Source: Dokdonia pacifica
Lineage (GTDB): Bacteria > Bacteroidota > Bacteroidia > Flavobacteriales > Flavobacteriaceae
NCBI RefSeq assembly: GCF_900188275.1
Contig: NZ_FZNY01000010.1
Span: 1-64,000, forward strand
DNA: 64,000 nucleotides
Direction: 5' to 3'
The notes under the pieces were generated by a model, which searched no databases, was not told the origin of the DNA, and saw only the letters and a list, made by a program, of their open reading frames with translations. Each line of letters begins with the position of its first letter. The first letter of the stretch is position 1. Positions 26,691 through 34,179 of the stretch are shown here, in pieces. A program made the translations under genes and the position numbers.

Positions 26691-26747
26691 ATGAAAAACA
26701 ACACAATACATCATCATCATTTTACTTCTATCGCTCAAGCGAGGTAA
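26691..26747 (+). CDS. hisL: his operon leader peptide
   Basis: 18 residues: MKNNTIHHHHFTSIAQAR, with four consecutive CAT (His) codons. Too short to be a normal gene. It sits right behind the his promoter and just before an attenuator, which is the standard arrangement of amino-acid operon leader peptides. The ribosome senses charged tRNA-His by pausing at the His run. Confidence 0.9.
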   Translation: MKNNTIHHHHFTSIAQAR

Positions 26748-26807
26748 AGTGATATGCCTGTATTTTACGATATCAAAACCCGTTTGAGTTACTCAAACGG
26801 GTTTTTT
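26734..26807 (+). promoter_or_regulatory. his transcription attenuator (antiterminator/terminator)
   Basis: Terminator: AAAACCCGTTTGAG (26775-26788), TTA loop, CTCAAACGGGTTTT (26792-26805) and T run. Antiterminator: CTCAAGCG (26734-26741, at the leader's end) can pair with CGTTTGAG (26781-26788), the terminator's left arm, with one G-U pair. A competing hairpin is TTTAC/GTAAA plus TCGCT/AGCGA around 26721-26748. Stalling at the His codons would free 26734-26741 and prevent termination. Confidence 0.85.
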
Positions 26808-26843
26808 GTTTTTGGGTGACTCAAGCTATAATTAAAAAGAAAA

Positions 26844-27704
26844 ATGAATACAAAGATTAGAATTGCAGTCCAAAAATCTGGGCGTTTAAATGAGAAGTCG
26901 TTAGCGCTTCTTAAAAGTTGTGGGATTTCTATTGATAACGGTCGAGATCAATTGAAAACAACCGCAAGAGATTTTCCTTTAGAAGTTTTTTACCTACGTA
27001 ATGGGGATATCCCTCAATATCTGAGAGATGGTGTTATAGATATAGCCATACTAGGTGAAAATACTCTTATCGAAAAAGGAACTGATCTTCAAATTATAGA
27101 GCGTTTAGGCTTTTCAAAATGTAGAGTTTCGCTAGCAATACCTAAAAATGATGCATATAGCTCTGTTAAGGATTTTGAAGGAAAACGTATCGCTACTTCA
27201 TATCCAAACACCGTTAAAAATTACCTCAAAGAAAAAGGGGTAGAAGTAGAGCTACATATTATTAATGGTTCTGTAGAGATCGCACCTAATATTGGTTTAG
27301 CGGATGGTATATGTGATATAGTATCTAGTGGAAGCACCTTGTTCAAAAACAATTTAAAAGAGGTAGAGGTGATGTTAACCTCTGAGGCGGTATTGACTGT
27401 TTCTCCAAATATATCTGAAGAACGTAAAGAAATTTTAGAAAAATTACGATTCAGAATCAGAAGTGTTCTGAAAGGGCAAAATAGTCGCTATGTACTAATG
27501 AATGTACCTGATAATAAATTAGATAACGTTATTGATATATTGCCTGGTATGCGAAGTCCTACCGTATTGCCATTGGCAGAAGAAGGGTGGAGTAGTGTGC
27601 ATAGTGTGATCGATAAGAATAGGTTTTGGGATGTTATTGATCAGCTCAAATCTGCTGGTGCTGAAGGTATTTTAGTATGTCCAATTGAAAAAATGGTATT
27701 GTAA
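26844..27704 (+). CDS. hisG: ATP phosphoribosyltransferase (long form)
   Basis: First step of histidine synthesis: ATP plus PRPP to phosphoribosyl-ATP. 286 residues, the long HisG type: a periplasmic-binding-protein-like catalytic part (RIAVQKSGRLNEKSLALLKSCG, PRPP-binding DIVSSGSTL) and a C-terminal regulatory domain (about 210-286; NVPDNKLDNVIDILPGMRSPTVLPLAEEGW), where histidine binds for feedback. The TAA overlaps the hisD ATG by one base (TAATG). Confidence 0.97.
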   Translation: MNTKIRIAVQKSGRLNEKSLALLKSCGISIDNGRDQLKTTARDFPLEVFYLRNGDIPQYLRDGVIDIAILGENTLIEKGTDLQIIERLGFSKCRVSLAIPKNDAYSSVKDFEGKRIATSYPNTVKNYLKEKGVEVELHIINGSVEIAPNIGLADGICDIVSSGSTLFKNNLKEVEVMLTSEAVLTVSPNISEERKEILEKLRFRIRSVLKGQNSRYVLMNVPDNKLDNVIDILPGMRSPTVLPLAEEGWSSVHSVIDKNRFWDVIDQLKSAGAEGILVCPIEKMVL

Positions 27705-28999
27705 TGAATAAAATATATACACCACCACCAAACGATTGGAAAGAAATTCTTAGACGTCCTACACAAACAGTAGAAGATATAGAAGCTACTGTAATTGATA
27801 TTTTTAAAGAAGTAAATCAAAAAGGAGATGCAGCTGTGGCTAAGTACACTTCTATCTTTGACGGTGTTACTTTGAAGTCAAACAGGGTGTCTTCCTTAGA
27901 AATAGATCAAGCAATAGATGCGTTAGATCAAGAAGTGAAAGCGGCAATACAACTTGCAAAAAATAACATTGAAAAATTTCATAAAGCCCAACAAACAGGT
28001 CGTATTACAGTAGAAACTACTCCAGGTGTGTCTTGTTGGCAAGAAAAGCGACCTATTCAAAAAGTAGGTCTTTATATCCCTGGAGGAACCGCTCCATTAT
28101 TCTCAACCATATTAATGCTGGCTATTCCTGCTAAAATTGCAGGTTGCAAGGAGATTGTATTATGTACACCTCCTTCAAAAGAGGGTGCTGTAAACCCTGC
28201 TATTATCTATGCCGCACAAGTATGTGGTGTTACTAGAATTTATAAGGTAGGAGGTATTCAGGCAATTGCAGCTATGACTTTTGGAACCGAAACTATTCCA
28301 CAAGTGTATAAGATATTCGGTCCGGGTAATCAATTTGTAACCGTAGCAAAACAACTCGCTACAAAGTATGGTGTAGCTATCGATATGCCAGCTGGCCCAT
28401 CAGAATTGCTTGTAGTTGCAGATGACACAGCAGATGCAGCTTTCGTAGCCTCCGATTTATTAAGCCAAGCAGAGCACGGAACCGATAGTCAAGTAATCTT
28501 GGTATCTACTTCGCGTAATCTAATTACTGCTGTAGAAAAAGAAATTCAAGAGCAAATGAGTACGCTTTCGCGAAAGCGTATAGCTCAAAAAGCAATAGAT
28601 AATAGTAAACTCATTTATGTAGAAGATGATGCAACAGCACTCGCATTGATAGATGAGTATGGTCCAGAACATTTTATTATTTGCATGGAGAATGAAGATT
28701 TTTATGTGAATGGAATACAAAATGCGGGCTCTGTGTTTATTGGTAACTATACGCCAGAAAGTGCTGGTGATTATGCCTCTGGAACTAATCATACACTCCC
28801 TACAAACGGGTATGCAAAGCAGTATAGTGGCGTAAGCCTAGATAGCTTCTTAAAGAGTATGACATTTCAAAAAATTTCTGAAGAAGGAATTAAAAACATA
28901 GGAAACGCTATAGAGGTGATGGCAGCTGCAGAGGGGCTTGGAGCTCATAAAAACGCCGTCACATTGCGATTAGATAAAATTAAAAAGGCAACTTCTTAA
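27704..28999 (+). CDS. hisD: Histidinol dehydrogenase
   Basis: Last two oxidations from L-histidinol to L-histidine, NAD and zinc dependent. 431 residues with WQEKRPIQKVGLYIPGGTAPLFSTILMLAIPA, GPGNQFVTVAKQLA, the signature block from MPAGPSELLVVADD to SDLLSQAEHGTDSQ and the metal/catalytic His in EYGPEHF. The palindrome at 28564-28577 encodes LSRKR in a surface segment. Confidence 0.97.
   Translation: MNKIYTPPPNDWKEILRRPTQTVEDIEATVIDIFKEVNQKGDAAVAKYTSIFDGVTLKSNRVSSLEIDQAIDALDQEVKAAIQLAKNNIEKFHKAQQTGRITVETTPGVSCWQEKRPIQKVGLYIPGGTAPLFSTILMLAIPAKIAGCKEIVLCTPPSKEGAVNPAIIYAAQVCGVTRIYKVGGIQAIAAMTFGTETIPQVYKIFGPGNQFVTVAKQLATKYGVAIDMPAGPSELLVVADDTADAAFVASDLLSQAEHGTDSQVILVSTSRNLITAVEKEIQEQMSTLSRKRIAQKAIDNSKLIYVEDDATALALIDEYGPEHFIICMENEDFYVNGIQNAGSVFIGNYTPESAGDYASGTNHTLPTNGYAKQYSGVSLDSFLKSMTFQKISEEGIKNIGNAIEVMAAAEGLGAHKNAVTLRLDKIKKATS
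28561..28580. repeat. 20-bp palindrome TACGCTTTCGCGAAAGCGTA, inside hisD
   Basis: Perfect 20-bp copy in frame, read as TLSRKR in HisD. Confidence 0.92.
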
Positions 29000-29004
29000 T
29001 AGGT

Positions 29005-30057
29005 ATGGAAAAGAAATTTGATATCAATAAACTTGTTAGGGCAAATGTTGCAAAAATGAAAGCTTATAGCTCTGCGAGAGATGAGTTTACAGATTTTGAC
29101 AAAGACATGGTGTTTTTAGATGCTAATGAAAACCCTTTTGATAATGGTGTAAATAGATATCCTGATCCGCAACAGGGTACATTACGTAGCATTGTAGCGT
29201 CTCAGAAAGGAATAGCAGAAGATACTATCCTATTTGGAAATGGAAGTGATGAGGTATTAGACCTTATTTTTAGAGCCTTTTGTGTTCCAGGAAAAGATAA
29301 TGTGATTAGTTTGCCACCTACCTATGGGATGTATAACGTATTAGCAAATACAAATGATATTGAAAATAGAGAGGTGTTACTTACGCAAGATTTTCAACCA
29401 GACATTGAAGCAATATTTAAGCAGGTAGATGCATATACAAAATTACTTTTTTTGTGTTCTCCAAATAATCCCACGGGAAATCTTATTGAACAGGATAGGA
29501 TAGAAACGATTCTCAATCGGTTTGATGGGGTAGTGGTTATTGATGAAGCATATATTGATTTTGCTTCTTCTCCAAGTTGGATTACTAAACTAGAAAAGTA
29601 TCCTAATTTAATCATCACACAAACACTTTCTAAAGCGTATGGAATGGCAGGAATTCGGTTAGGGATGACTTTTGCATCTGCAGAAATTATTCAGATTCTT
29701 AAAAAGATAAAACCGCCTTATAATGTGAATGGATTAACCCAAGAAAAAGCTATAAAACATATTACAAAAATAGATAATTTTAATAATGAAATATCCTCTA
29801 TACTAGATAATAAGGGTTATTTATATAAAGCTTTAATTGATGTTAATTTTGTAAATAAAATATTTCCATCAGAAGCAAATTTTTTATTAGTTCAGGTAGA
29901 TGATGCAGGTAAAAGATACCAACAATTAGTAGAAAAAGGAATCGTAGTTCGCAATCGAAGTACACAACCTCTGTGTAAAAATACCTTGCGATTTACGATA
30001 GGAACGACTCAGGAAAACGAACAATTAATAGCGGCTTTAAAAGCTATTTCAAATTAA
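29005..30057 (+). CDS. hisC: Histidinol-phosphate aminotransferase
   Basis: PLP enzyme converting imidazole-acetol phosphate to histidinol phosphate. 350 residues, fold-type [22 protein letters not shown] at the start, [19 protein letters not shown], and the PLP-lysine motif [16 protein letters not shown]. It follows hisD by 5 bp. Confidence 0.97.
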   Translation: MEKKFDINKLVRANVAKMKAYSSARDEFTDFDKDMVFLDANENPFDNGVNRYPDPQQGTLRSIVASQKGIAEDTILFGNGSDEVLDLIFRAFCVPGKDNVISLPPTYGMYNVLANTNDIENREVLLTQDFQPDIEAIFKQVDAYTKLLFLCSPNNPTGNLIEQDRIETILNRFDGVVVIDEAYIDFASSPSWITKLEKYPNLIITQTLSKAYGMAGIRLGMTFASAEIIQILKKIKPPYNVNGLTQEKAIKHITKIDNFNNEISSILDNKGYLYKALIDVNFVNKIFPSEANFLLVQVDDAGKRYQQLVEKGIVVRNRSTQPLCKNTLRFTIGTTQENEQLIAALKAISN

Positions 30058-30106
30058 AAAAAATACAACGCACTATTGTAAGATTAGTGTCACAATTTAT
30101 ACTACA

Positions 30107-31243
30107 ATGAAGAAGAAAGTTTTATTTATAGATCGCGATGGGACCATCATTAAAGAAACAGCAGATGAGCAAATAGATGCTTTTGAAAAGATGATTTTTT
30201 ACCCCAAAGCATTTACATGGCTTGGTAAAATTGCACAAGAGTTAGATTATGAACTAGTGATGATTACCAATCAAGATGGGTTAGGAACTGATGTTTTTCC
30301 AGAAGATACATTTTGGCCAGTACATAATTTTATTCTAAAGTCTTTTGAAAACGAAGGAGTAGTTTTTGATAAAGTATTTTTAGACCGTACATTTCCGCAT
30401 GAGAATGCAAATACACGTAAACCAGGTACAGGATTACTCACAGCATACTTTTCTGAAGATTATGATCTGGAAAATTCTTTTGTCATTGGCGATCGTCTTA
30501 CAGATATGGAACTTGCTAAAAATCTAGGCTCTAAAGGGATTTTTATTAATGATAATACAAACCTTGGAGAAGGAGAGACTACGGTTTCAGACAAAGAACT
30601 AGATACACACATTGCTTTAGAAAGTAATGATTGGCAAAAAATCTATGAGTTTTTAAAGTTAGAAGATAGAGTACGTACGCTTTCGCGAAAAACAAATGAG
30701 ACCGATATCCAGATTACCCTAAACTTAGACGGTACTGGAAAATCATCTATTCATACAGGAATTGCTTTTTTTGATCATATGCTAGATCAGCTTGCCAGAC
30801 ATGGCGCCATGGATTTGGATATACAAGTAAAAGGAGACTTAGAAGTAGATGAACACCATACCATCGAAGACACTGCGATTGCATTAGGTGAAATCTTTGC
30901 AGACGCACTAGGAAACAAATTAGGAATAGAACGATATGGATTCTGTTTGCCTATGGATGACTGTCTAGCGCAAGCAGCCATAGATTTTGGCGGCCGTAAT
31001 TGGTTAGTATGGGAAGCCGATTTTAAACGAGAAATGATTGGCAAAATGCCTACAGAAATGTTTTATCATTTTTTTAAATCATTTACCGATGGTGCCAAAG
31101 CAAATCTTAATATAAAAGCCGAAGGAACCAATGAACATCATAAGATTGAAGCTATTTTTAAAGCATTTGCTAAGGCAATTAAAGTAGCTATTAAAAGAGA
31201 TCCGGACAAAATGATTTTGCCATCTACAAAAGGAATGTTGTAA
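30107..31243 (+). CDS. hisB: Bifunctional histidinol-phosphatase / imidazoleglycerol-phosphate dehydratase
   Basis: 378 residues. N-terminal HAD phosphatase (about 1-165; [11 protein letters not shown] with the nucleophile Asp, [10 protein letters not shown]) and C-terminal IGP dehydratase (about 195-378; two metal-binding HHxxE motifs, DEHHTIED and NEHHKIEA). A degenerate palindrome at 30676-30690 encodes the start of RTLSRKTNE exactly at the linker between the two domains. The first four-helix-bundle cassette begins right after the stop. Confidence 0.96.
   Translation: MKKKVLFIDRDGTIIKETADEQIDAFEKMIFYPKAFTWLGKIAQELDYELVMITNQDGLGTDVFPEDTFWPVHNFILKSFENEGVVFDKVFLDRTFPHENANTRKPGTGLLTAYFSEDYDLENSFVIGDRLTDMELAKNLGSKGIFINDNTNLGEGETTVSDKELDTHIALESNDWQKIYEFLKLEDRVRTLSRKTNETDIQITLNLDGTGKSSIHTGIAFFDHMLDQLARHGAMDLDIQVKGDLEVDEHHTIEDTAIALGEIFADALGNKLGIERYGFCLPMDDCLAQAAIDFGGRNWLVWEADFKREMIGKMPTEMFYHFFKSFTDGAKANLNIKAEGTNEHHKIEAIFKAFAKAIKVAIKRDPDKMILPSTKGML
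30676..30690. repeat. Partial palindrome at the HisB domain linker
   Basis: TACGCTTTCGCGAAA with the right arm lost; encodes TLSRK between phosphatase and dehydratase domains. Confidence 0.6.
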
Positions 31244-31246
31244 ATA

Positions 31247-31281
31247 AAGTACAAAGTACAAGGTCAAAAATAAGAAATAGA
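31247..31281 (+). repeat. Heptad array, left arm of cassette 1
   Basis: Seven-nt periodic run: AAGTACA, AAGTACA, AGGTCAA, AAATAAG, AAATAGA. Its first 15 bases complement 31670-31684 with one mismatch. Confidence 0.75.
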
Positions 31282-31301
31282 AATATTTATAAATTATCAA
31301 A

Positions 31302-31652
31302 ATGCAGGATCTAAAGAAAAGAACTAAACAATTTGCATACGATTGTTGGAATTTTTGTGAAGGAATACCCAAATCTAGAGAATTTAACGCTTGGGTTAAT
31401 CAGTTAATTAGGTCGTCTAGTTCTGTTGGAGCAAACTATAGAGCTTCTCAGAGAGCTAAATCTACAGCAGATTTTATAAATAAACTTAAGATAGTAGAAG
31501 AAGAAACAGATGAAAGTATGTATTGGCTTGAACTTTTTAATATGGCATTACCATCTAAGAATGCACAAATAAAAAAATTACATACAGAAGCAAAAGAATT
31601 ATTAGCAATTACAGTTGCTTCTATAAAGACATCAAGAAAGAACAGCAAATAA
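31302..31652 (+). CDS. Four-helix-bundle protein (23S rRNA IVS-protein/Avd-like), cassette 1
   Basis: 116 residues, MQDLKKRTKQFAYDCW ... [16 protein letters not shown] ... KIVEEETDESMYWLEL, the S23/IVP four-helix-bundle family (PF05635/TIGR02436). Members are known in 23S rRNA intervening sequences, and the Avd accessory protein of diversity-generating retroelements has the same fold. Biochemical role of solitary copies is unknown; basic surface suggests nucleic-acid contact. It lies between hisB and hisH, framed by inverted heptad arrays, and is about 60% identical by eye to the second copy at 33780. Confidence 0.88.
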   Translation: MQDLKKRTKQFAYDCWNFCEGIPKSREFNAWVNQLIRSSSSVGANYRASQRAKSTADFINKLKIVEEETDESMYWLELFNMALPSKNAQIKKLHTEAKELLAITVASIKTSRKNSK

Positions 31653-31669
31653 GATGAAAGAAATAAATT

Positions 31670-31698
31670 TTGTACTTCGTACTTCTAACTTTGTATTT
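31670..31698 (-). repeat. Heptad array, right arm of cassette 1
   Basis: Read on the minus strand: AAATACA, AAGTTAG, AAGTACG, AAGTACA. Inverted relative to the left arm at 31247; ends 5 bp before hisH. Confidence 0.75.
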
Positions 31699-31703
31699 GA
31701 TAT

Positions 31704-32285
31704 ATGAAAATAGTAATCATAGATTATGGAGCTGGGAATATTCAGAGCATTAAGTTTGCTATAGAGCGCTTAGGGTTTACGGCAACTTTAAGTGATAATC
31801 CTGAAGAAATAAGAAATGCAGATAAGGTAATTTTCCCTGGCGTAGGCGAGGCGAGTAGTGCGATGCGTAAGCTTAAAGAAAGTGGTTTGGATAGTTTGAT
31901 TCCTGAATTACAACAACCCGTTTTGGGAATTTGTTTAGGCATGCAGCTTATGTGTAATTATTCAGAAGAAGGCGATACCGAAGGGTTAAAAATTTTTGAT
32001 GTAGATGTGGTACGCTTTCGCGAAAGCGTAAAAATCCCGCAAATCCAATGGAATAGTATTACGAGTCTTAAAGGACCGTTATTTGAAAATGTTGAAAACA
32101 ATGAATTTATATATATGGTGCATAGTTATTATGCGCCAGTGACAGATGAAACCATAGCTGTATGTGAATATGGGATTCCTTATGGAGCCGCTTTCGCGAA
32201 AGCGAACTTCTATGGAACACAATTTCATCCAGAAAAGAGTAGTAGTACGGGAGCACAGATTTTGAAGAATTTTCTTGAATTGTAA
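31704..32285 (+). CDS. hisH: Imidazole glycerol phosphate synthase, glutaminase subunit
   Basis: 193 residues, class I glutamine amidotransferase supplying ammonia to HisF. Catalytic Cys in LGICLGMQLMC, His/Glu in GTQFHPEKSS, and the N-terminal DYGAGNIQS. Two palindrome copies are in frame: 32011-32030 (FRES in VVRFRESVKIPQIQWN) and 32189-32204 (AFAKA in YGAAFAKANFYG). Both lie close to strands conserved in the family. Confidence 0.96.
   Translation: MKIVIIDYGAGNIQSIKFAIERLGFTATLSDNPEEIRNADKVIFPGVGEASSAMRKLKESGLDSLIPELQQPVLGICLGMQLMCNYSEEGDTEGLKIFDVDVVRFRESVKIPQIQWNSITSLKGPLFENVENNEFIYMVHSYYAPVTDETIAVCEYGIPYGAAFAKANFYGTQFHPEKSSSTGAQILKNFLEL
32011..32030. repeat. 20-bp palindrome TACGCTTTCGCGAAAGCGTA, first copy in hisH
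   Basis: Perfect copy, read as RFRESV. Confidence 0.92.
32189..32204. repeat. 16-bp palindrome CGCTTTCGCGAAAGCG, second copy in hisH
   Basis: Exact copy, read as AAFAKA; 160 bp from the first copy in the same gene but in another frame. Confidence 0.92.
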
Positions 32286-32290
32286 AATTC

Positions 32291-32318
32291 AAATACGAAA
32301 TTAGAAAAACGATTAGTA
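32291..32318 (+). repeat. Solo heptad tract between hisH and hisA
   Basis: AAATACG, AAATTAG, AAAAACG, ATTAGTA: the same 7-nt rhythm and similar words as the cassette-1 arms (AAATACA, AAGTTAG), but without a four-helix-bundle gene. Confidence 0.5.
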
Positions 32319-32350
32319 AATAGGTTACACTGCGTTAGCCATTAAAAAGA

Positions 32351-32368
32351 TACCCGCCTTTGCGGGCA
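32351..32368 (+). promoter_or_regulatory. GC-rich hairpin just before the hisA start
   Basis: CCCGC, CTTT loop, GCGGG ends 5-7 bp before the hisA ATG (32373), so it occupies the ribosome-binding position. No T run follows, which argues against a terminator. Confidence 0.5.
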
Positions 32369-32372
32369 TAAA

Positions 32373-33116
32373 ATGAGAATAATACCAGCCATAGATATCA
32401 TAGATGGAAAGTGTGTACGCCTTTCTAAAGGAGATTATGATACCAAAAAAATATATAATGAAAACCCGTTAGAAGTTGCAAAAAACTTTGAAGCACATGG
32501 GATTCAATACCTACATTTAGTTGATTTAGATGGGGCAAAAAGCAAACATATTGTAAATCATAAGATTTTAGAACAAATAGCTTCTAAAACAAGTTTACAG
32601 ATTGATTTTGGAGGTGGTTTAAAGACAGACCAAGATTTGCATATTGCTTTTGAAAGCGGGGCTTCTCAAATTACTGGTGGGAGTATTGCAGTTAAAAAAC
32701 CTGAAGTATTCATAAAATGGCTAAGAAAATATGGTGCCGATAAGATCATATTAGGAGCCGATGCTCATCATAGAAAAATTGCTATTTCTGGATGGTTAGA
32801 AGCATCTGATGATGATGTGGTAGAGTTTATAACCAATTATCAATTAGAAGGAGCTCAATATGTGATTTGTACAGATATTAGTAAAGACGGTATGTTAGAA
32901 GGGCCTAGCTTTGATCTATATAAAGAAATAATAACAGTTTCAGAGGGTATATCAAGTGGTTCTAATATTAAACTGATTGCCTCAGGAGGCATCTCAACAT
33001 TTGATGAATTACCCAAACTAGCTGAATTAGGTTGTGAAGGTACCATTATAGGGAAAGCTATTTATGAGAATCGTATAACTTTGAAACAATTAGAAACCTT
33101 TATCTTAAATCACTAA
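32373..33116 (+). CDS. hisA: Phosphoribosyl-formimino-AICAR phosphate isomerase
   Basis: 247-residue TIM-barrel isomerase (ProFAR to PRFAR). Phosphate loops and catalytic Asp are visible: [19 protein letters not shown] (N-terminal Asp), [35 protein letters not shown] (second Asp) and [18 protein letters not shown]. Starts behind a GC hairpin. Confidence 0.96.
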   Translation: MRIIPAIDIIDGKCVRLSKGDYDTKKIYNENPLEVAKNFEAHGIQYLHLVDLDGAKSKHIVNHKILEQIASKTSLQIDFGGGLKTDQDLHIAFESGASQITGGSIAVKKPEVFIKWLRKYGADKIILGADAHHRKIAISGWLEASDDDVVEFITNYQLEGAQYVICTDISKDGMLEGPSFDLYKEIITVSEGISSGSNIKLIASGGISTFDELPKLAELGCEGTIIGKAIYENRITLKQLETFILNH

Positions 33117-33118
33117 GC

Positions 33119-33628
33119 ATGGAAGCACATTGGGTGACAGATTTTAAAGAAAACACGCTTTATCGTATTGATGAGAGTACGCGTATGATTACTATTGCTT
33201 TTCAGAAAATTGAAGAGACACATGTATGGCAACGTCCTAATCAGTCGAGTAATAGTCTCGGAAATCAAATTTTACACCTATGTGGTAATATGACTCAGTA
33301 TGTCATTTCGAGTGTTGGAGAGCAAGAAGATACTCGTGATAGAGATGCAGAGTTTGATGCCGTAGAAGGATATTCCAAAGAAGCGCTTTTAGAAAAATTA
33401 GCAATTACGGTACAAGAAGTTAAGGATACAATCCAAAATGCGTCAGAAGAGCAATTGCTTAAAAAACGTTATGTACAAGGATTTCATTTTTCAGGAATGG
33501 GATGTGTGATTCATGCAGTAGAGCATTATAGCTATCATACAGGACAAATAGCTTTTTGGGTAAAAACTATACTCAATAGCCCATTAGGATTCTATGATGG
33601 ATTAGATTTGAATACCATGAATGAATAG
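33119..33628 (+). CDS. DinB family protein
   Basis: 169 residues, four-helix DinB/DUF1572-like fold. Candidate metal His residues: H54 region (NQILHLCGNMTQY) and the HAVEHYSYHTGQIAFW block (about 138-152). Family members are metal-binding, some thiol-dependent transferases; this one has no known substrate. It starts 2 bp after hisA and is followed by the second heptad array, so it is co-transcribed with the his genes. Confidence 0.85.
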   Translation: MEAHWVTDFKENTLYRIDESTRMITIAFQKIEETHVWQRPNQSSNSLGNQILHLCGNMTQYVISSVGEQEDTRDRDAEFDAVEGYSKEALLEKLAITVQEVKDTIQNASEEQLLKKRYVQGFHFSGMGCVIHAVEHYSYHTGQIAFWVKTILNSPLGFYDGLDLNTMNE

Positions 33629-33633
33629 ATGTA

Positions 33634-33759
33634 GAATATAGAACGACGAATGACGAATGATGAATAATGAATAATGAAAAACGAATGACGAATGATGAAT
33701 AATGAAAAACGAATGACGAATGACGAATAATGAAAAACGAACAACGAATAAAGAACAAT
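33634..33759 (+). repeat. Heptad array, left arm of cassette 2 (18 units)
   Basis: Eighteen consecutive 7-mers all beginning GAA (GAATATA, GAACGAC, GAATGAC, GAATGAT, GAATAAT, GAAAAAC and so on), with a 28-bp higher-order unit at 33681-33708 and 33709-33736. No interruption of the 7-nt phase across 126 bp. Confidence 0.92.
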
Positions 33760-33779
33760 CAACTTAAAAATTGATGCAT

Positions 33780-34130
33780 ATGCGTGATTTGAAAAAGAGA
33801 ACAAAGAAATTCACGATTGATTGCTGGGAGCTTTGTAAACAGTTTCCAAAATCTAGAGAATTTGATGCCTTTATTCGTCAATTAATAAGATCCTCTAGTT
33901 CAGTGGGTGCTAATTATAGAGCAGCAAATAGAGCAAAGTCAGATCGTGATTTTATACATAAAATGAAGATTGTAGAGGAAGAAGCAGATGAAAGTATGTT
34001 CTGGTTAGAAGTACTTAAAGAAGTGTCAGATGTAAATCCAGAAGAAATAACAAGGCTTATTTCTGAGGCAAATGAATTATTAGCAATTACTGTATCGTCA
34101 ATTAAAACCGTTAGAAAAAGAATTAATTAA
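33780..34130 (+). CDS. Four-helix-bundle protein (23S rRNA IVS-protein/Avd-like), cassette 2
   Basis: 116 residues from ATG 33780 ([16 protein letters not shown]), aligned to the start of the first copy; an in-frame ATG lies two codons upstream at 33774. The core, [21 protein letters not shown] ... [16 protein letters not shown], is the family hallmark. It lies between the DinB-family gene and hisF, with heptad arrays on both sides. Same family and orientation as 31302-31652 but clearly diverged, so not a recent local duplication. Confidence 0.88.
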   Translation: MRDLKKRTKKFTIDCWELCKQFPKSREFDAFIRQLIRSSSSVGANYRAANRAKSDRDFIHKMKIVEEEADESMFWLEVLKEVSDVNPEEITRLISEANELLAITVSSIKTVRKRIN

Positions 34131-34139
34131 TTATAATTT

Positions 34140-34173
34140 GATGTTCGTCGTTCGTCGTTCATTATTTGTACTT
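34140..34173 (-). repeat. Heptad array, right arm of cassette 2
   Basis: On the minus strand GAACGAC, GAACGAC, GAACATC (34140-34160), inverted relative to the left arm; the word TGTACTT (34167-34173) is the same heptad used in cassette 1. Ends 6 bp before the hisF ATG. Confidence 0.75.
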
Positions 34174-34179
34174 ATAAAC

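Noticed and set aside
26691-26747. Run of CAT codons read as an engineered His-tag or vector sequence
   Set aside because: The run sits in a promoter-leader-attenuator arrangement before hisG; no vector features are present, so it is a native leader peptide.
30787-31044. Antisense open frame within hisB
   Set aside because: Lies wholly within the dehydratase domain of hisB; a shadow frame.
33634-33759. Regular repeats taken for a CRISPR array
   Set aside because: Units are 7 bp with no unique spacers and there are no cas genes; it is a heptad array.
31302-34130. Diversity-generating retroelement (because of the Avd-like fold)
   Set aside because: No reverse transcriptase, template repeat or variable repeat is present anywhere in the window.
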